In this document: piece after piece, positions 16,389-24,437 of the stretch
Numbering within the stretch: position 1 is the stretch's first letter
Layout: the number at the start of each line of letters is the position of its first letter
Source: Oceanobacillus kimchii X50
GTDB lineage: Bacteria > Bacillota > Bacilli > Bacillales > Amphibacillaceae
Direction: 5' to 3'
Assembly: GCF_000340475.1 (NCBI RefSeq)
Contig: NZ_CM001792.1
Location: forward strand, 3,585,253-3,649,252
DNA length: 64,000 nucleotides
Notes under the pieces: generated by a model
The model's input: the letters and a program-made list of their open reading frames with translations, nothing else
Databases searched by the model: none
Told to the model about the DNA's origin: nothing
Translations under genes and position numbers: made by a program

Positions 16389-16946
16389 TCACGGCGCTAA
16401 TCCTTTTCTGATTAATGCCGCACCACCGGTATGTCTAACAGCCTGATGTAAATCTGTCGGTACCAACATTAATGTTCTACCATCTTCCACATGATGCTAT
16501 GTAAAACCTCTAGGAGTTTTCTTTAATCCTAGAGTTTTATTTGCAACAGTAAAATCACTGGTTGTATTTCCTTTTAATCCATCTACTTTTACATTAACTT
16601 TAGAATAAGGACTAAAATCTGGGAAACGATCTTTTGTGAATTTAACTCCATTTGGATACTTTTTAGCTAACTCACCACTTAGCCTGTACGTCTGTCCTGC
16701 ATATTTCTTATTTATAATTCTAACACCTTCATATTTAAACCCTTTATCCACATCCCCACTAAATTCACTCTTCTTCGCAGGAACCTCACCCTTACTATTC
16801 ACTTTAAAGCCATCATATTCCTTCACTAGCTTGCCAGCTTTTCCAAATTTCCCGATTGGTAATAAGAAAAACCCAGCCATCGCGTTCTCGCCAACTGTTG
16901 CTTCATTATCTACTAGTGTTTTCATTTCGTCGAGATTTTCCCACAA
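16389..16946 (-). pseudogene. Silent LXG-toxin C-terminal module, WHH nuclease with nonsense codon
   Basis: Residues 10-60 of this frame (TLVDNEATVGENAMAGFFLL...) nearly repeat the pre-toxin linker of the complete LXG toxin at 20523-22379. The tail is a WHH-type HNH/endonuclease VII domain in which the Trp codon is TAG (16497-16499): GFT-stop-HHVEDGRTLMLV..., then open to TGA at 16389. No LXG domain is present, the frame opens only at a TTG without ribosome binding site, and a terminator lies immediately upstream. It is thus an orphan cassette with a dead toxin. Confidence 0.8.
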
Positions 16947-16990
16947 AAAAGATTGAAATAAGAGTTTTAACTTCTTATTTCAATCTTAAA
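16945..16990 (-). terminator. Terminator upstream of silent WHH module
   Basis: AAGATTGAAATAAGA / TCTTATTTCAATCTT forms a perfect 15-bp stem followed on the minus strand by TTTTTT. It follows the YrhA-like pseudogene and directly abuts the start of the silent module at 16946. Confidence 0.9.
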
Positions 16991-17024
16991 TATATTCAAA
17001 ATTATTGTTTTAGTTTCCATTCTC

Positions 17025-17486
17025 TTACAAAAGAACTGTTTTTAATGCCTCTCCCAACATAGATTCAAAACTAACATACGTTTGAATTTTGGTCCCTGAA
17101 GGTTTATCGAGTTCAACAAATACGTTCTCTTTCAGATCATAACAATACCAAGCTGTATTTGAGTCTCCAAAAAAAATATATTACTTTTGCCACTCATTCT
17201 CATACCAAAGCTCGTTACTCTCAATAATCCCATGGACATCATCCTCTACTTCTTGATCAAGAAGAACTTTATCCACACCATAAATTACTAATCCATTAAA
17301 ATCTAAACCATTTATTGTCTTGAGAAATTCAATATATTGACTAGGTAATAAAATGCTCCCTAATTTCTGCTGAATATAATCATTCATTTTTTTAATTTCA
17401 GCATCCGTGGCCGGAATTCTTAGTGAATCTCCGTATTTTTCTTCAATTTTCTCTATTTCTACCAATAAATTTTTCCACTGGGGCAT
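17025..17486 (-). pseudogene. YrhA-like/SUKH-type immunity gene with in-frame stop
   Basis: The frame starts at ATG 17486 behind GAAAGGAG (MPQWKNLLVEIEKIEEKY) and reads a SUKH-like domain (LPSQYIEFLKTINGLDFNG). It hits TAA at 17181-17183, then continues in the same frame with YIFFGDSNTAWYCYDL...SFESMLGEALKTVL to a stop at 17025. The continuation is typical of the C-terminal half of YrhA-like SUKH proteins, so the TAA is a nonsense mutation, possibly CAA to TAA. It follows a toxin tail ending at 17500 and was probably that toxin's immunity gene. Confidence 0.75.
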
Positions 17487-17499
17487 ATCTACACTCCTT

Positions 17500-17955
17500 T
17501 CATTTAAATGGTTTTGATGGATACAGATCCCCATCAAACATAGGCCAATCTATCTTCTTACTTTGTTTAGGCGCTAATCCTCGTGTTAAAGAGTTTTGTT
17601 CATTAGTTATCGCTTTATGATAAGGATCATTCTTTATCAAGACTAGGTTCACCATTTCTATCACTACCCTTACTCACATTCGAACTCCCACCACTACCCC
17701 CACTTCGAAGAGTGTCCGTCTTAACTAAATGATAAGCTCCAGTTGCATCCTGTACAAGCCCGACTTCAGGCATTCGTACACGGAACCACTCGCGAATGTT
17801 GGTTAGTGTTGGTAATTTTCCAGGTATATACGTATTAGTACTTGATACAGTAGATTTAGTACTTGGTGAATCCTTGTCTTTCTTCGGTGCTGCTTGTGCA
17901 CCTGTCGTTTTACTATTTGGAACGGATATACCTGCTTTAGGGCTTGATGTCATGA
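17500..17955 (-). pseudogene. Silent LXG-toxin C-terminal module, frameshifted
   Basis: From about 17955 the frame reads SPKAGISVPNSKTTGAQAA...NIREWFRVRMPEVGLVQDATG, almost the same as residues 130-215 of the module at 18560-19651, then stops at 17627. In another frame the DNA continues as NDPYHKAITNEQNSLTRGLAP...DLYPSKPFK with its stop at 17500, immediately before the YrhA-like immunity gene. This looks like a toxin C-terminus disrupted by a frameshift or deletion. It lacks an LXG domain and ribosome binding site, and a terminator lies upstream. Confidence 0.7.
17700..17955. repeat. Pre-toxin linker repeat shared by two silent modules
   Basis: About 250 bp here are roughly 90 % identical by eye to 19020-19272, in direct orientation. 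Both encode the SPKAG...NIREWFRVRMPEVGLVQDATGAYHLVKTD linker. It is absent from the live toxin. Confidence 0.8.
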
Positions 17956-18014
17956 AAGCGAAAACAATTCTTCGTATTGTTTTCTTCGAATAACGTAATA
18001 TTATTTGCCCATTA

Positions 18015-18067
18015 GAAAAACACCTCCAACCCTGTATATTTTTATATACGATGTTGGGGGTGCTTTT
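18015..18067 (-). terminator. Terminator upstream of second silent module
   Basis: Minus-strand GCACCCCCAAC / GTTGGAGGTGT arms with an AT-rich loop, followed by TTTTT. It closes the SUKH gene at 18096-18545 and precedes the silent module ending at 17500. Confidence 0.85.
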
Positions 18068-18095
18068 ACTGTACCATTTATTACTTCTGTTTTTC

Positions 18096-18545
18096 CTATG
18101 CTTCAGGATCCTCATAGAGATTATCCAAAAATTCATTAATATCATCTGCTAAAAAATACATATTTCTCATATCATCTGGATTTTCCAGTTCCTGTTCATG
18201 ATCCCAAAAATAAATCTTGTCGTAATAAGGTTCCTTTGTCCCTAAACATATAACATTTCCTGAGGGATCATCTCCTATTGGAATAAATCCTACTGGTAAC
18301 CTCTCATCCATTATCTCAATAAAGTCTGTCAAATTATCATACATATCACCAATACCATAAAAAACATTCAAAACACTTGGTCCTTGCTCAGTGGATATCA
18401 TAAATAAATTAGGTATCACTTTCCCCCCATTCCATTTTAATAAAAAATTAGTATACTGTTCAGTTAGTTTCATGTTATTTTCATTTTCAAATGTTTCTAT
18501 TTGTTCTAAAGAAAGATTATCATGTGTACCATAGATTTCCGCCAT
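18096..18545 (-). CDS. SMI1/KNR4 (SUKH) family immunity protein
   Basis: A 149-residue SUKH protein: LTEQYTNFLLKWNGGKV at about 27-43, VLNVFYGIGDMYDNL, PIGDDPSGNVICLG and KIYFWDHEQEL are the family's conserved segments. It begins 14 bp after the stop of the WHH-nuclease module at 18560 and is presumably its immunity protein. Because the toxin module has no start or promoter of its own, expression of this gene needs either read-through or a promoter inside the module. Confidence 0.9.
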   Translation of the reverse strand: MAEIYGTHDNLSLEQIETFENENNMKLTEQYTNFLLKWNGGKVIPNLFMISTEQGPSVLNVFYGIGDMYDNLTDFIEIMDERLPVGFIPIGDDPSGNVICLGTKEPYYDKIYFWDHEQELENPDDMRNMYFLADDINEFLDNLYEDPEA

Positions 18546-18559
18546 ATATATCCTCCTAA

Positions 18560-19651
18560 CTAATTTCCATTAATGATACTTATTCCACCTGCATGAGTAA
18601 ATTCTCTATGAACTTTTTTATCGACAAGAATCATCGTTTTTCCATCTTGATGATGATGCCAAGTATAACCTTCAGGAGCTTCATTTAAAGAAGCAACTGG
18701 TGGATTAGAGTCTTTATTCAATCCTGACTTGATATTTGCATTTTTATAATCTAAAGGGCGATTTGTTGGACTTGCTATATCAATTTCTACTGGTTTAACA
18801 GTTGGATGTGCAAACTCAGTGAAATCTGGATATCCATTAGGGTAACTTACTGTTTGACCTTTTTTATTTGTATATACCCACGTTCCATTGTTACCTATTT
18901 CCACAGTTCCTCCTTTTTTCACCCATTTCTCAGGAGCCGGTGAATATGAGGGTTTATTTGTAAGTTGTTCTTTTGTAAATTTTATTTGTTTACTCTCATT
19001 CGAACTCCCACTACTCCCCCCACTTCGAGGGATATCCGTCTTAACTAAATGATAAGCTCCAGTTGCATCCTGTACAAGCCCGACTTCTGGCATTCTCACA
19101 CGGAACCACTCGCGAATGTTGGTTAGTGTTGGTAATTTACCAGGTACATACGTATTATTACTCGATACAGGAGAGTTAGTACTTGTTGAATCCTTGCTTT
19201 TCTTCGGTGCTGCTTGTGCACCTGTCGTTTTACTATTTGGAGTGGATATACCTGCTTTAGGACTTGGTGTCCGTATAAACATAAGCATACCCATTGAAAT
19301 CACATGCGCAACATGTTCTTTTGAATTTGGATCATCCGGATTAAACGCACCCTCAGCAAGATCCACTCCACCCATTGTTACCCAGTTGGCAAAATCCGCA
19401 GGCGAATTTAACATGTTTTCACTATAGCCTACCATCGAATTGTAAGTATTCTTTCCACCATCTAAAGCACCGACGGTTAAATAATTGGCAAAGTCATAAA
19501 AAGAATTCATCTCATTATCATTTAATTCTTCTAGATGATTGCCAAACCCTTGAACTGCGTCTTTCCCTAGTTCATAAGTTGAATCTAACGTTCTCATAAA
19601 GCTAGATCCAAATCTATTTAGAAAGCCCTTATCCTCTTCCACCGGCTTCAA
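18560..19651 (-). CDS. LXG-less toxin C-terminal module with intact WHH nuclease
   Basis: An open frame of 363 codons that starts inside a conserved linker (KPVEEDKG), not at a real start: the first codon is TTG, the frame is open further upstream (VGNIPEERLKPVEE) and no ribosome binding site is present. Residues about 130-215 are the SPKAG...VKTD linker shared with the module at 17500. The C-terminus is an intact WHH nuclease domain (Trp331-His-His, YTWHHHQDGKTMILV...THAGG). It would encode an active toxin only after fusion to an LXG domain. A SUKH immunity gene follows at 14 bp. Confidence 0.75.
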   Translation of the reverse strand: MKPVEEDKGFLNRFGSSFMRTLDSTYELGKDAVQGFGNHLEELNDNEMNSFYDFANYLTVGALDGGKNTYNSMVGYSENMLNSPADFANWVTMGGVDLAEGAFNPDDPNSKEHVAHVISMGMLMFIRTPSPKAGISTPNSKTTGAQAAPKKSKDSTSTNSPVSSNNTYVPGKLPTLTNIREWFRVRMPEVGLVQDATGAYHLVKTDIPRSGGSSGSSNESKQIKFTKEQLTNKPSYSPAPEKWVKKGGTVEIGNNGTWVYTNKKGQTVSYPNGYPDFTEFAHPTVKPVEIDIASPTNRPLDYKNANIKSGLNKDSNPPVASLNEAPEGYTWHHHQDGKTMILVDKKVHREFTHAGGISIINGN

Positions 19652-19668
19652 GCGTTCTTCTGGAATAT
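19629..19668. repeat. 40-bp linker repeat, copy at silent WHH module
   Basis: Partner of 21322-21361, identical over 40 bases and in the same reading frame relative to the linker. It marks the left limit of homology between the live toxin and the silent module. Confidence 0.85.
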
Positions 19669-19702
19669 TTCCTACAACAATTAAAGAGTTACATGATATA
19701 TT

Positions 19703-19738
19703 AAAAAGTGCGAATCAATAATCCTTGATTCACACTTA
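19703..19738 (-). terminator. Terminator upstream of third silent module
   Basis: AAGTG-C-GAATCAA / TTGATTC-A-CACTT stem (one mismatch) with a 6-nt loop and TTTTT on the minus strand. It follows the degraded immunity gene at 19749-20040 and lies about 40 bp before the linker that opens the WHH module. Confidence 0.85.
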
Positions 19739-19748
19739 GTTTTGTTTT

Positions 19749-20040
19749 TTAATCTGATAGTAATTTCAAATAGTACTTATCATTCTCTTCTATTCTAGTT
19801 AAAAATTCCTCAAGGGAATTCGCTATTTGGATATCATAATAATAAACTGGATTTCTTCTATCATCGTTTAATTCAATTGATATTAAAGCAGTTTCACTAC
19901 CTTCGAAAAAAATTAATTTATTATTCTCATATTATTCACAAATTTCAATATCAGGATAATACTCAAAATTATTTATTCTCAAACGATCCTAAAAATCAAA
20001 TTGAAAAGTTAAAACGGCATTAAGGAATAAAGAATATAAG
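19749..20040 (-). pseudogene. Degraded SUKH-like immunity gene
   Basis: One frame reads LNAVLTFQFDF-stop-DRLRINNFEYYPDIEICE-stop-YENNKLIFFEGSETALISIEL...SLEEFLTRIEE...LLSD-stop (19749). The C-terminal pattern (a tryptophan- or tyrosine-rich strand, then SLEEFL) is typical of SMI1/KNR4-like immunity proteins. Two in-frame stops and no visible start make it a pseudogene. It follows the live YobK-like immunity gene. Confidence 0.55.
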
Positions 20041-20057
20041 AAGATGCCGCCAATTAA

Positions 20058-20507
20058 TTAAATATCTTCTTCCCAAGCCTCTTTTGCATCCATCAACCTC
20101 TGTGATAAAAACTCATAAAAACCACCAGCTGTGTTAAATTCATCAAGTCCCCCTTGCCTATTCCATGCTATTACTGGACATTCTTTATTTTCCATATTAC
20201 CTGTATCTAAACAATAAGCATATTCATCTACATCTTCAATGACTACTAATTTCTCACTCATTCCTAAATCCCTATAATTCTCCGTTTCTATAACGACAGA
20301 AGCTATATTATGATTAGACACTCCTAAAATATCGACACCAAATAAACCACCAGACCCAAAATTATTTAAAAACCACTTATAACTTTCTGGCAACTCTAAC
20401 TTTAGAGCATCTTGAACATAATCAATCTGATTATTATCTACTCCTCCAGTAAAATCATCTGGCTCCATATTTCTCTTAATAAATTCCGTTAATTCCTCTT
20501 CATTCAT
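20058..20507 (-). CDS. YobK-like SUKH immunity protein of the complete LXG toxin
   Basis: A 149-residue SUKH protein closely resembling Bacillus subtilis YobK: LPESYKWFLNNFGSGGLFGVDILGV at about 38-62 and EDVDEYAYCLDT, with a DxxEAWEEDI acidic C-terminus. YobK is the antitoxin of YobL, an LXG toxin with a C-terminal HNH-type nuclease like the one encoded just upstream. ATG 20507 is preferred over the TTG at 20510 because AAAAGGAGGAG is well spaced. It lies 15 bp after the toxin stop, translationally next in the operon. Confidence 0.9.
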   Translation of the reverse strand: MNEEELTEFIKRNMEPDDFTGGVDNNQIDYVQDALKLELPESYKWFLNNFGSGGLFGVDILGVSNHNIASVVIETENYRDLGMSEKLVVIEDVDEYAYCLDTGNMENKECPVIAWNRQGGLDEFNTAGGFYEFLSQRLMDAKEAWEEDI

Positions 20508-20522
20508 CAAAGACTCCTCCTT

Positions 20523-22379
20523 TTAGAAATCTCCATTATCTATCTGGTTAGCTCTCCATCTCCAATATTTTGACCTGAAATTTTCATATTGCTTCTTTAA
20601 GGCAGGATCATTTCTAAAGCTACCACCATTCTCTACTAATCCATGCAATATTCTATCATATTCTTTATGCATACTACTTGGAATCTCCACCATTGATCCA
20701 GGTTCTTTTTGAATTAAATGATGAAGTTCTATTTTCGTTCCATCTTTCCAAATTGGAGGTCTCCCTTTTTTCATTAATTGATAATTACTTTTGCCAGTCT
20801 TAGGGTCTATTCTCTCATAATCAATATCTAGCCTTTGATATACTCTTCTGCTAGTATCTCTTATTTCTCCGTTAACTTTTGTTGTTCCAGTATATTCTAC
20901 ATCCTTATAGTTTTTATAGTCTTTACCAGTATTATTGCTATTACCACTCTTCTTCGCAGGAATTTCACCCTTACTAGTCACTTTAAAGCCATCATATTCT
21001 TTCACTAGCTTGCCAGCTTTTCCAAATTTCCCAATCGGCAGTAGGAAAAATCCAGCCATAGCCTTTTCGCCAACAGTTGCTTCATCATCTACTAGAGTTT
21101 TTACGTCATCAAGGAATAAAAAGTCTACTGCTGCTTTTCCACCTTGGAGGGTCTTCTCACCTGCCCATGCTGCTCCATCAACTATTGCATCTCCTGCTTT
21201 GAAGGCGCCGTCCCACATTTTCTTACTAGAATTTACCGTTTCATTTAACAGCTTTCCGCCTATTTCAACCGTTCCATCCGCCACTTTTTTCGATAGGGCT
21301 ACGGTATGATCCCATAGGCTTTTATCCTCTTCCACCGGCTTCAAGCGTTCTTCTGGAATATCTCCCACAAAATGATACTTCATGACACCATCGTGATCCA
21401 TGAAGGAGCGAACGATTCTTCCATCTTGCAACGTAAGATAGTTTCCGTAGTATTCACCTTTATAATCACGTACCGATTGGCTGCTTACAACCTTAGCATC
21501 TAAGCTCTTGTACTCATCTTCTAGCATGACTGGAGATGTCGTATCGACGATAGTTGCTAAGGCGCGCATGCGATAACTCATCGTCATACTCATTGTATCA
21601 TTTAATTGTGCTCGTACAATCGATGCAGCTGTATTTCCCATTGCAAGATAACTAGAGTTGGTTATCGATCTAAATATGTCTAAGACAACATCTTTCGGTA
21701 TGGTTTTTTGTACAATTCCAGCAATCATTTGCTGGTGGACATCGAGTTGTGTAATCGAGTTTGTTTGGTAACTCGTCATAATCAATTGGCGATCTTTTGT
21801 TAACGATTGAATGTCAGAGAGGTAATTTTCTAGGAGGTCCACATCGTTTTCCGTAGTTGTTAATTTATGGGTTGCTTCTTGATCAAATTGATGAAGCTTT
21901 TCAATGGTTTTATTTACTTTGCTTTCTGTCTTTTCGACACTGTGTATGAATTGATCATCGGATAGATCTGACAGATGAATAATATCACGTACCGAACGTA
22001 AGATATCATTCGTTTCATCGGTAAGTTGTGCCGTTTGTTCTTTCGCTTTATTTAATTGACGCTTCATTTCTGTTTTTAGAAAATCCTCGTCAATAAATGC
22101 TTGTTCGGATCTGTCTAGCTCATACAATAACTGTTGAATTTGCCTTAGAATATCATGATACTCTCGAACAATTCCTTCTAAATAAACTGCTAGTGGTGCA
22201 TGGATATCTTTATAAAAAGCCCTGATGGAAGATGCTGCTTGACCACTAAAATCGGACTCAGTATTCAGTATACCAGTAATTTTTCCGTGTACTTCTGCCA
22301 CTTGATTTGCTAACTCAGATAATAGCTTTGTCGTCTGTTCAATTCCTTCATGAATCGTTGAAGCTTCTATTGTCTTCAT
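20523..22379 (-). CDS. LXG-domain type VII toxin with C-terminal LHH nuclease (YobL-like)
   Basis: A 618-residue polymorphic toxin. Residues 1-200 are the helical LXG domain used for type VII (Esx/Yuk) secretion. A middle domain follows, then a linker from IPEERLKPVEEDK (about 339-351) through AMAGFFLLPIGKFGKAGK, then the toxin: an HNH/endonuclease VII-type domain with L552-H-H554 (KIELHHLIQKEPGS) and a Trp-rich tail. It should cut nucleic acid in rival cells. It is the only complete toxin of the locus, between the YwqI-like helper and the YobK-like immunity protein. Its linker recurs in downstream silent modules. Confidence 0.9.
   Translation of the reverse strand: MKTIEASTIHEGIEQTTKLLSELANQVAEVHGKITGILNTESDFSGQAASSIRAFYKDIHAPLAVYLEGIVREYHDILRQIQQLLYELDRSEQAFIDEDFLKTEMKRQLNKAKEQTAQLTDETNDILRSVRDIIHLSDLSDDQFIHSVEKTESKVNKTIEKLHQFDQEATHKLTTTENDVDLLENYLSDIQSLTKDRQLIMTSYQTNSITQLDVHQQMIAGIVQKTIPKDVVLDIFRSITNSSYLAMGNTAASIVRAQLNDTMSMTMSYRMRALATIVDTTSPVMLEDEYKSLDAKVVSSQSVRDYKGEYYGNYLTLQDGRIVRSFMDHDGVMKYHFVGDIPEERLKPVEEDKSLWDHTVALSKKVADGTVEIGGKLLNETVNSSKKMWDGAFKAGDAIVDGAAWAGEKTLQGGKAAVDFLFLDDVKTLVDDEATVGEKAMAGFFLLPIGKFGKAGKLVKEYDGFKVTSKGEIPAKKSGNSNNTGKDYKNYKDVEYTGTTKVNGEIRDTSRRVYQRLDIDYERIDPKTGKSNYQLMKKGRPPIWKDGTKIELHHLIQKEPGSMVEIPSSMHKEYDRILHGLVENGGSFRNDPALKKQYENFRSKYWRWRANQIDNGDF
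21322..21361. repeat. 40-bp linker repeat, copy in live LXG toxin
   Basis: This 40-bp stretch, coding the IPEERLKPVEED part of the linker, is identical base for base to 19629-19668 at the start of the silent WHH module. It is in direct orientation 1.7 kb apart, so homologous recombination would delete the intervening DNA and fuse LXG to the WHH toxin. Confidence 0.85.
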
Positions 22380-22409
22380 TCTCCTAAATCCTTCCCTCCT
22401 ACTCCCCCG

Positions 22410-22691
22410 CTAGGATTCAATCATTTCTATTCCTTTTGCAGCCATTCTTTCCTCTTCTTCTAAACTATCTAACGTACGATAAGCAGTAAAAAGATGTTTT
22501 GTGGAGATTTCTCGATATCTTTCGGTCAGCTCTTGCAAACGTTGATTTAGCTGGTTTATTTTCTCAACTACTTCTACGTTGTTGTTGCCGCGAATATCCG
22601 AGATCCCTTTCAACTTCACTTGGTTGACTGCCTTTTCATAGTCTTGAAGTTTATGTTCAACCGGACTTCGATTCAATTTTATTTCACCCAT
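22410..22691 (-). CDS. YwqI/YxiC-like LXG helper (WXG100-sized, DUF5344-type)
   Basis: A 93-residue, almost wholly helical protein of WXG100-like size with coiled-coil character (NQLNQRLQELTERYREIS). It lies 30 bp before the LXG toxin, the position of YwqI/YxiC-type partners that bind the LXG domain and guide it to the type VII machinery. The DUF5082 (YwqH-type) second helper usually found beside it is absent. It is the first gene of the operon; a candidate promoter lies at 22767-22795. Confidence 0.75.
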   Translation of the reverse strand: MGEIKLNRSPVEHKLQDYEKAVNQVKLKGISDIRGNNNVEVVEKINQLNQRLQELTERYREISTKHLFTAYRTLDSLEEEERMAAKGIEMIES

Positions 22692-22766
22692 GTCTTCACT
22701 CCCTCAACACTTCAGAATACGCATCTTATTTCATGGTAAAATTTAACTTATTTTTCATCTCTTTCT

Positions 22767-22795
22767 AGTATAAACATCCTTACTCATGATTCGAA
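22767..22795 (-). promoter_or_regulatory. Candidate sigma-A promoter of the LXG operon
   Basis: On the minus strand TTCGAA (22795-22790), a 17-bp spacer and TATACT (22772-22767) lie about 76 bp upstream of the helper gene. The -35 box is poor. I see nothing else recognisable in the 450-bp gap 22692-23141. Confidence 0.35.
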
Positions 22796-23141
22796 GGGGA
22801 AATTTTGACTATTTTTTAAGGATTACGTATATAAAACAGACTTTTGAACTAGTTATTAAGAATGGTTACAGTCAGAAGCTTCTTTCTCGGCTTATCATCT
22901 GTGTATCCAGTTGATTCCGTTTTTCTAATGAAGTTATTGTTCTAATCATGCTCAAATAAAAAGAAAACTGAAACTACCAAATAATTGAATAAAAGTAAAA
23001 AAATGTATATAATCCAACTACATCGTTCCATACCATCCTAATCGTTTGCTAGAATTGAACAAGTTTATTTTTAATAACAATCTGAAATAAGTAATTTATA
23101 AAAAGGAAGCAAGAGGAATAAAAGAGAGGATTACACAGCAC

Positions 23142-24311
23142 ATGTTCGTTACATCACAAAATAGACAACCTGAGATAAAAAAGCGCGCCATTTCATTAGA
23201 TTTAGCAAGAGGCACGATCTTATTATTAATTGTACTCGCCCACGCGCCACTTTACTTATATAACGCGGAACCAGGGCTTATGCAAAGAGTCGCGAGTACG
23301 AACTTCTTTGATGAAATTGTAAACCTTTTTGGAATATTTTTTATTGATCATCGAGCGAGAGCAATGTTTGCCTTATTGTTAGGGTATGGTTTAGTTTTGT
23401 TATTTAATAGCCAACGCTCTAAAGGAAAAAGTGAGAAAGATGCAGCAAAATTGATACGAAGACGTTCCTGGTATTTAATCTTATTCGGTTTCATATTAGC
23501 AGTCATCGTAGGCGGGCAAGATATCCTTATGGCTTATGGTTTTGCTGGACTTATTGTAAGCACGCTATTAAGTCGGAATCTTAAAATAATCGTACGATCA
23601 CTTATCATTATTACACTAATTTACTGTCTTGTGACTCCAATATTATGGGGATTCGGTATGCTAGAATTCAAGAGTTACGGTTTCCCACTAGATTTATCAG
23701 CAACAGACACCTATGTAAATCGCACATTATCTCTTTTAGCTACTTTTCCAATCATTCCAATTATCATTCATTTGATGATTCCTATACTCCCATCCGTTTT
23801 GATAGGGATGTGGTTAGCTAAAAAACAGTTATTGACAAAGCCAGAATTACATTTAAGATCACTTAAACTCATAAGTGTTATAGGCTTAACGATTTCGATA
23901 TTAGGTGCACTACCACTATCCTTAATAGGGAGCGTGTGGCATCCAAGTTTCTTTGTATCAGGTTTAATATTTGGGCTCCATATATTAACTGGAATTGCAG
24001 GTGGGTTAGCCTATGCAGCAATTTTCGGATTAATTGGGGCTAAATTAAAAGAACCCGGTCCTATTAGTAATTCTTTAAAAGCTTTAGGAAAACGTTCATT
24101 AACATTTTATATATGGAATGAGGCTATGCTTGTTCTATTTTTATCACCGGTAGCACTTGATTTAGCAGGAACAGTCAATAACGGGATAGCTGCTCTTATT
24201 GCTGTGGGCATTTGGATGTTTTCCATTTTGATGGCGACTTTATTAGAAAAAAACAATATGAATGGTCCATTGGAAATTGTAATGAGGCGAATGATGTATA
24301 AAAATGCATAA
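23142..24311 (+). CDS. DUF418/YeiB-family membrane protein
   Basis: A 389-residue polytopic protein. The N-terminal RAISLDLARGTILLLIVLAHAP segment (about 16-37), the central HDR-like IDHRARAMFALLLGYG (about 67-82) and the C-terminal GKRSLTFYIWNEAMLV (about 326-341), ending in NNMNGPLEIVMRR, are hallmarks of the YeiB/DUF418 group, related to acyltransferase-3-like proteins. About ten helices are expected. The biochemical role is unknown; related proteins are suspected in modifying cell-surface polymers. The spacing to GAGAGG is long (12 nt). Confidence 0.8.
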   Translation: MFVTSQNRQPEIKKRAISLDLARGTILLLIVLAHAPLYLYNAEPGLMQRVASTNFFDEIVNLFGIFFIDHRARAMFALLLGYGLVLLFNSQRSKGKSEKDAAKLIRRRSWYLILFGFILAVIVGGQDILMAYGFAGLIVSTLLSRNLKIIVRSLIIITLIYCLVTPILWGFGMLEFKSYGFPLDLSATDTYVNRTLSLLATFPIIPIIIHLMIPILPSVLIGMWLAKKQLLTKPELHLRSLKLISVIGLTISILGALPLSLIGSVWHPSFFVSGLIFGLHILTGIAGGLAYAAIFGLIGAKLKEPGPISNSLKALGKRSLTFYIWNEAMLVLFLSPVALDLAGTVNNGIAALIAVGIWMFSILMATLLEKNNMNGPLEIVMRRMMYKNA

Positions 24312-24319
24312 ACTTAACA

Positions 24320-24360
24320 ACAACCGAGATAATTGAGATTACCTCGGTTGTCTTTCGTTT
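24320..24360 (+). terminator. Terminator after DUF418 gene
   Basis: ACAACCGAG-A-TAA / TTA-C-CTCGGTTGT stem (one mismatch, 6-nt loop) followed by CTTTCGTTTT, 8 bp after the stop codon. Confidence 0.8.
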
Positions 24361-24437
24361 TGAGAGCATTCCTTCAAGGGTGAATACGAATCTTAAAAAT
24401 CTAGTATCTGTACTTACTGCATTGTACTCTCATCCTA

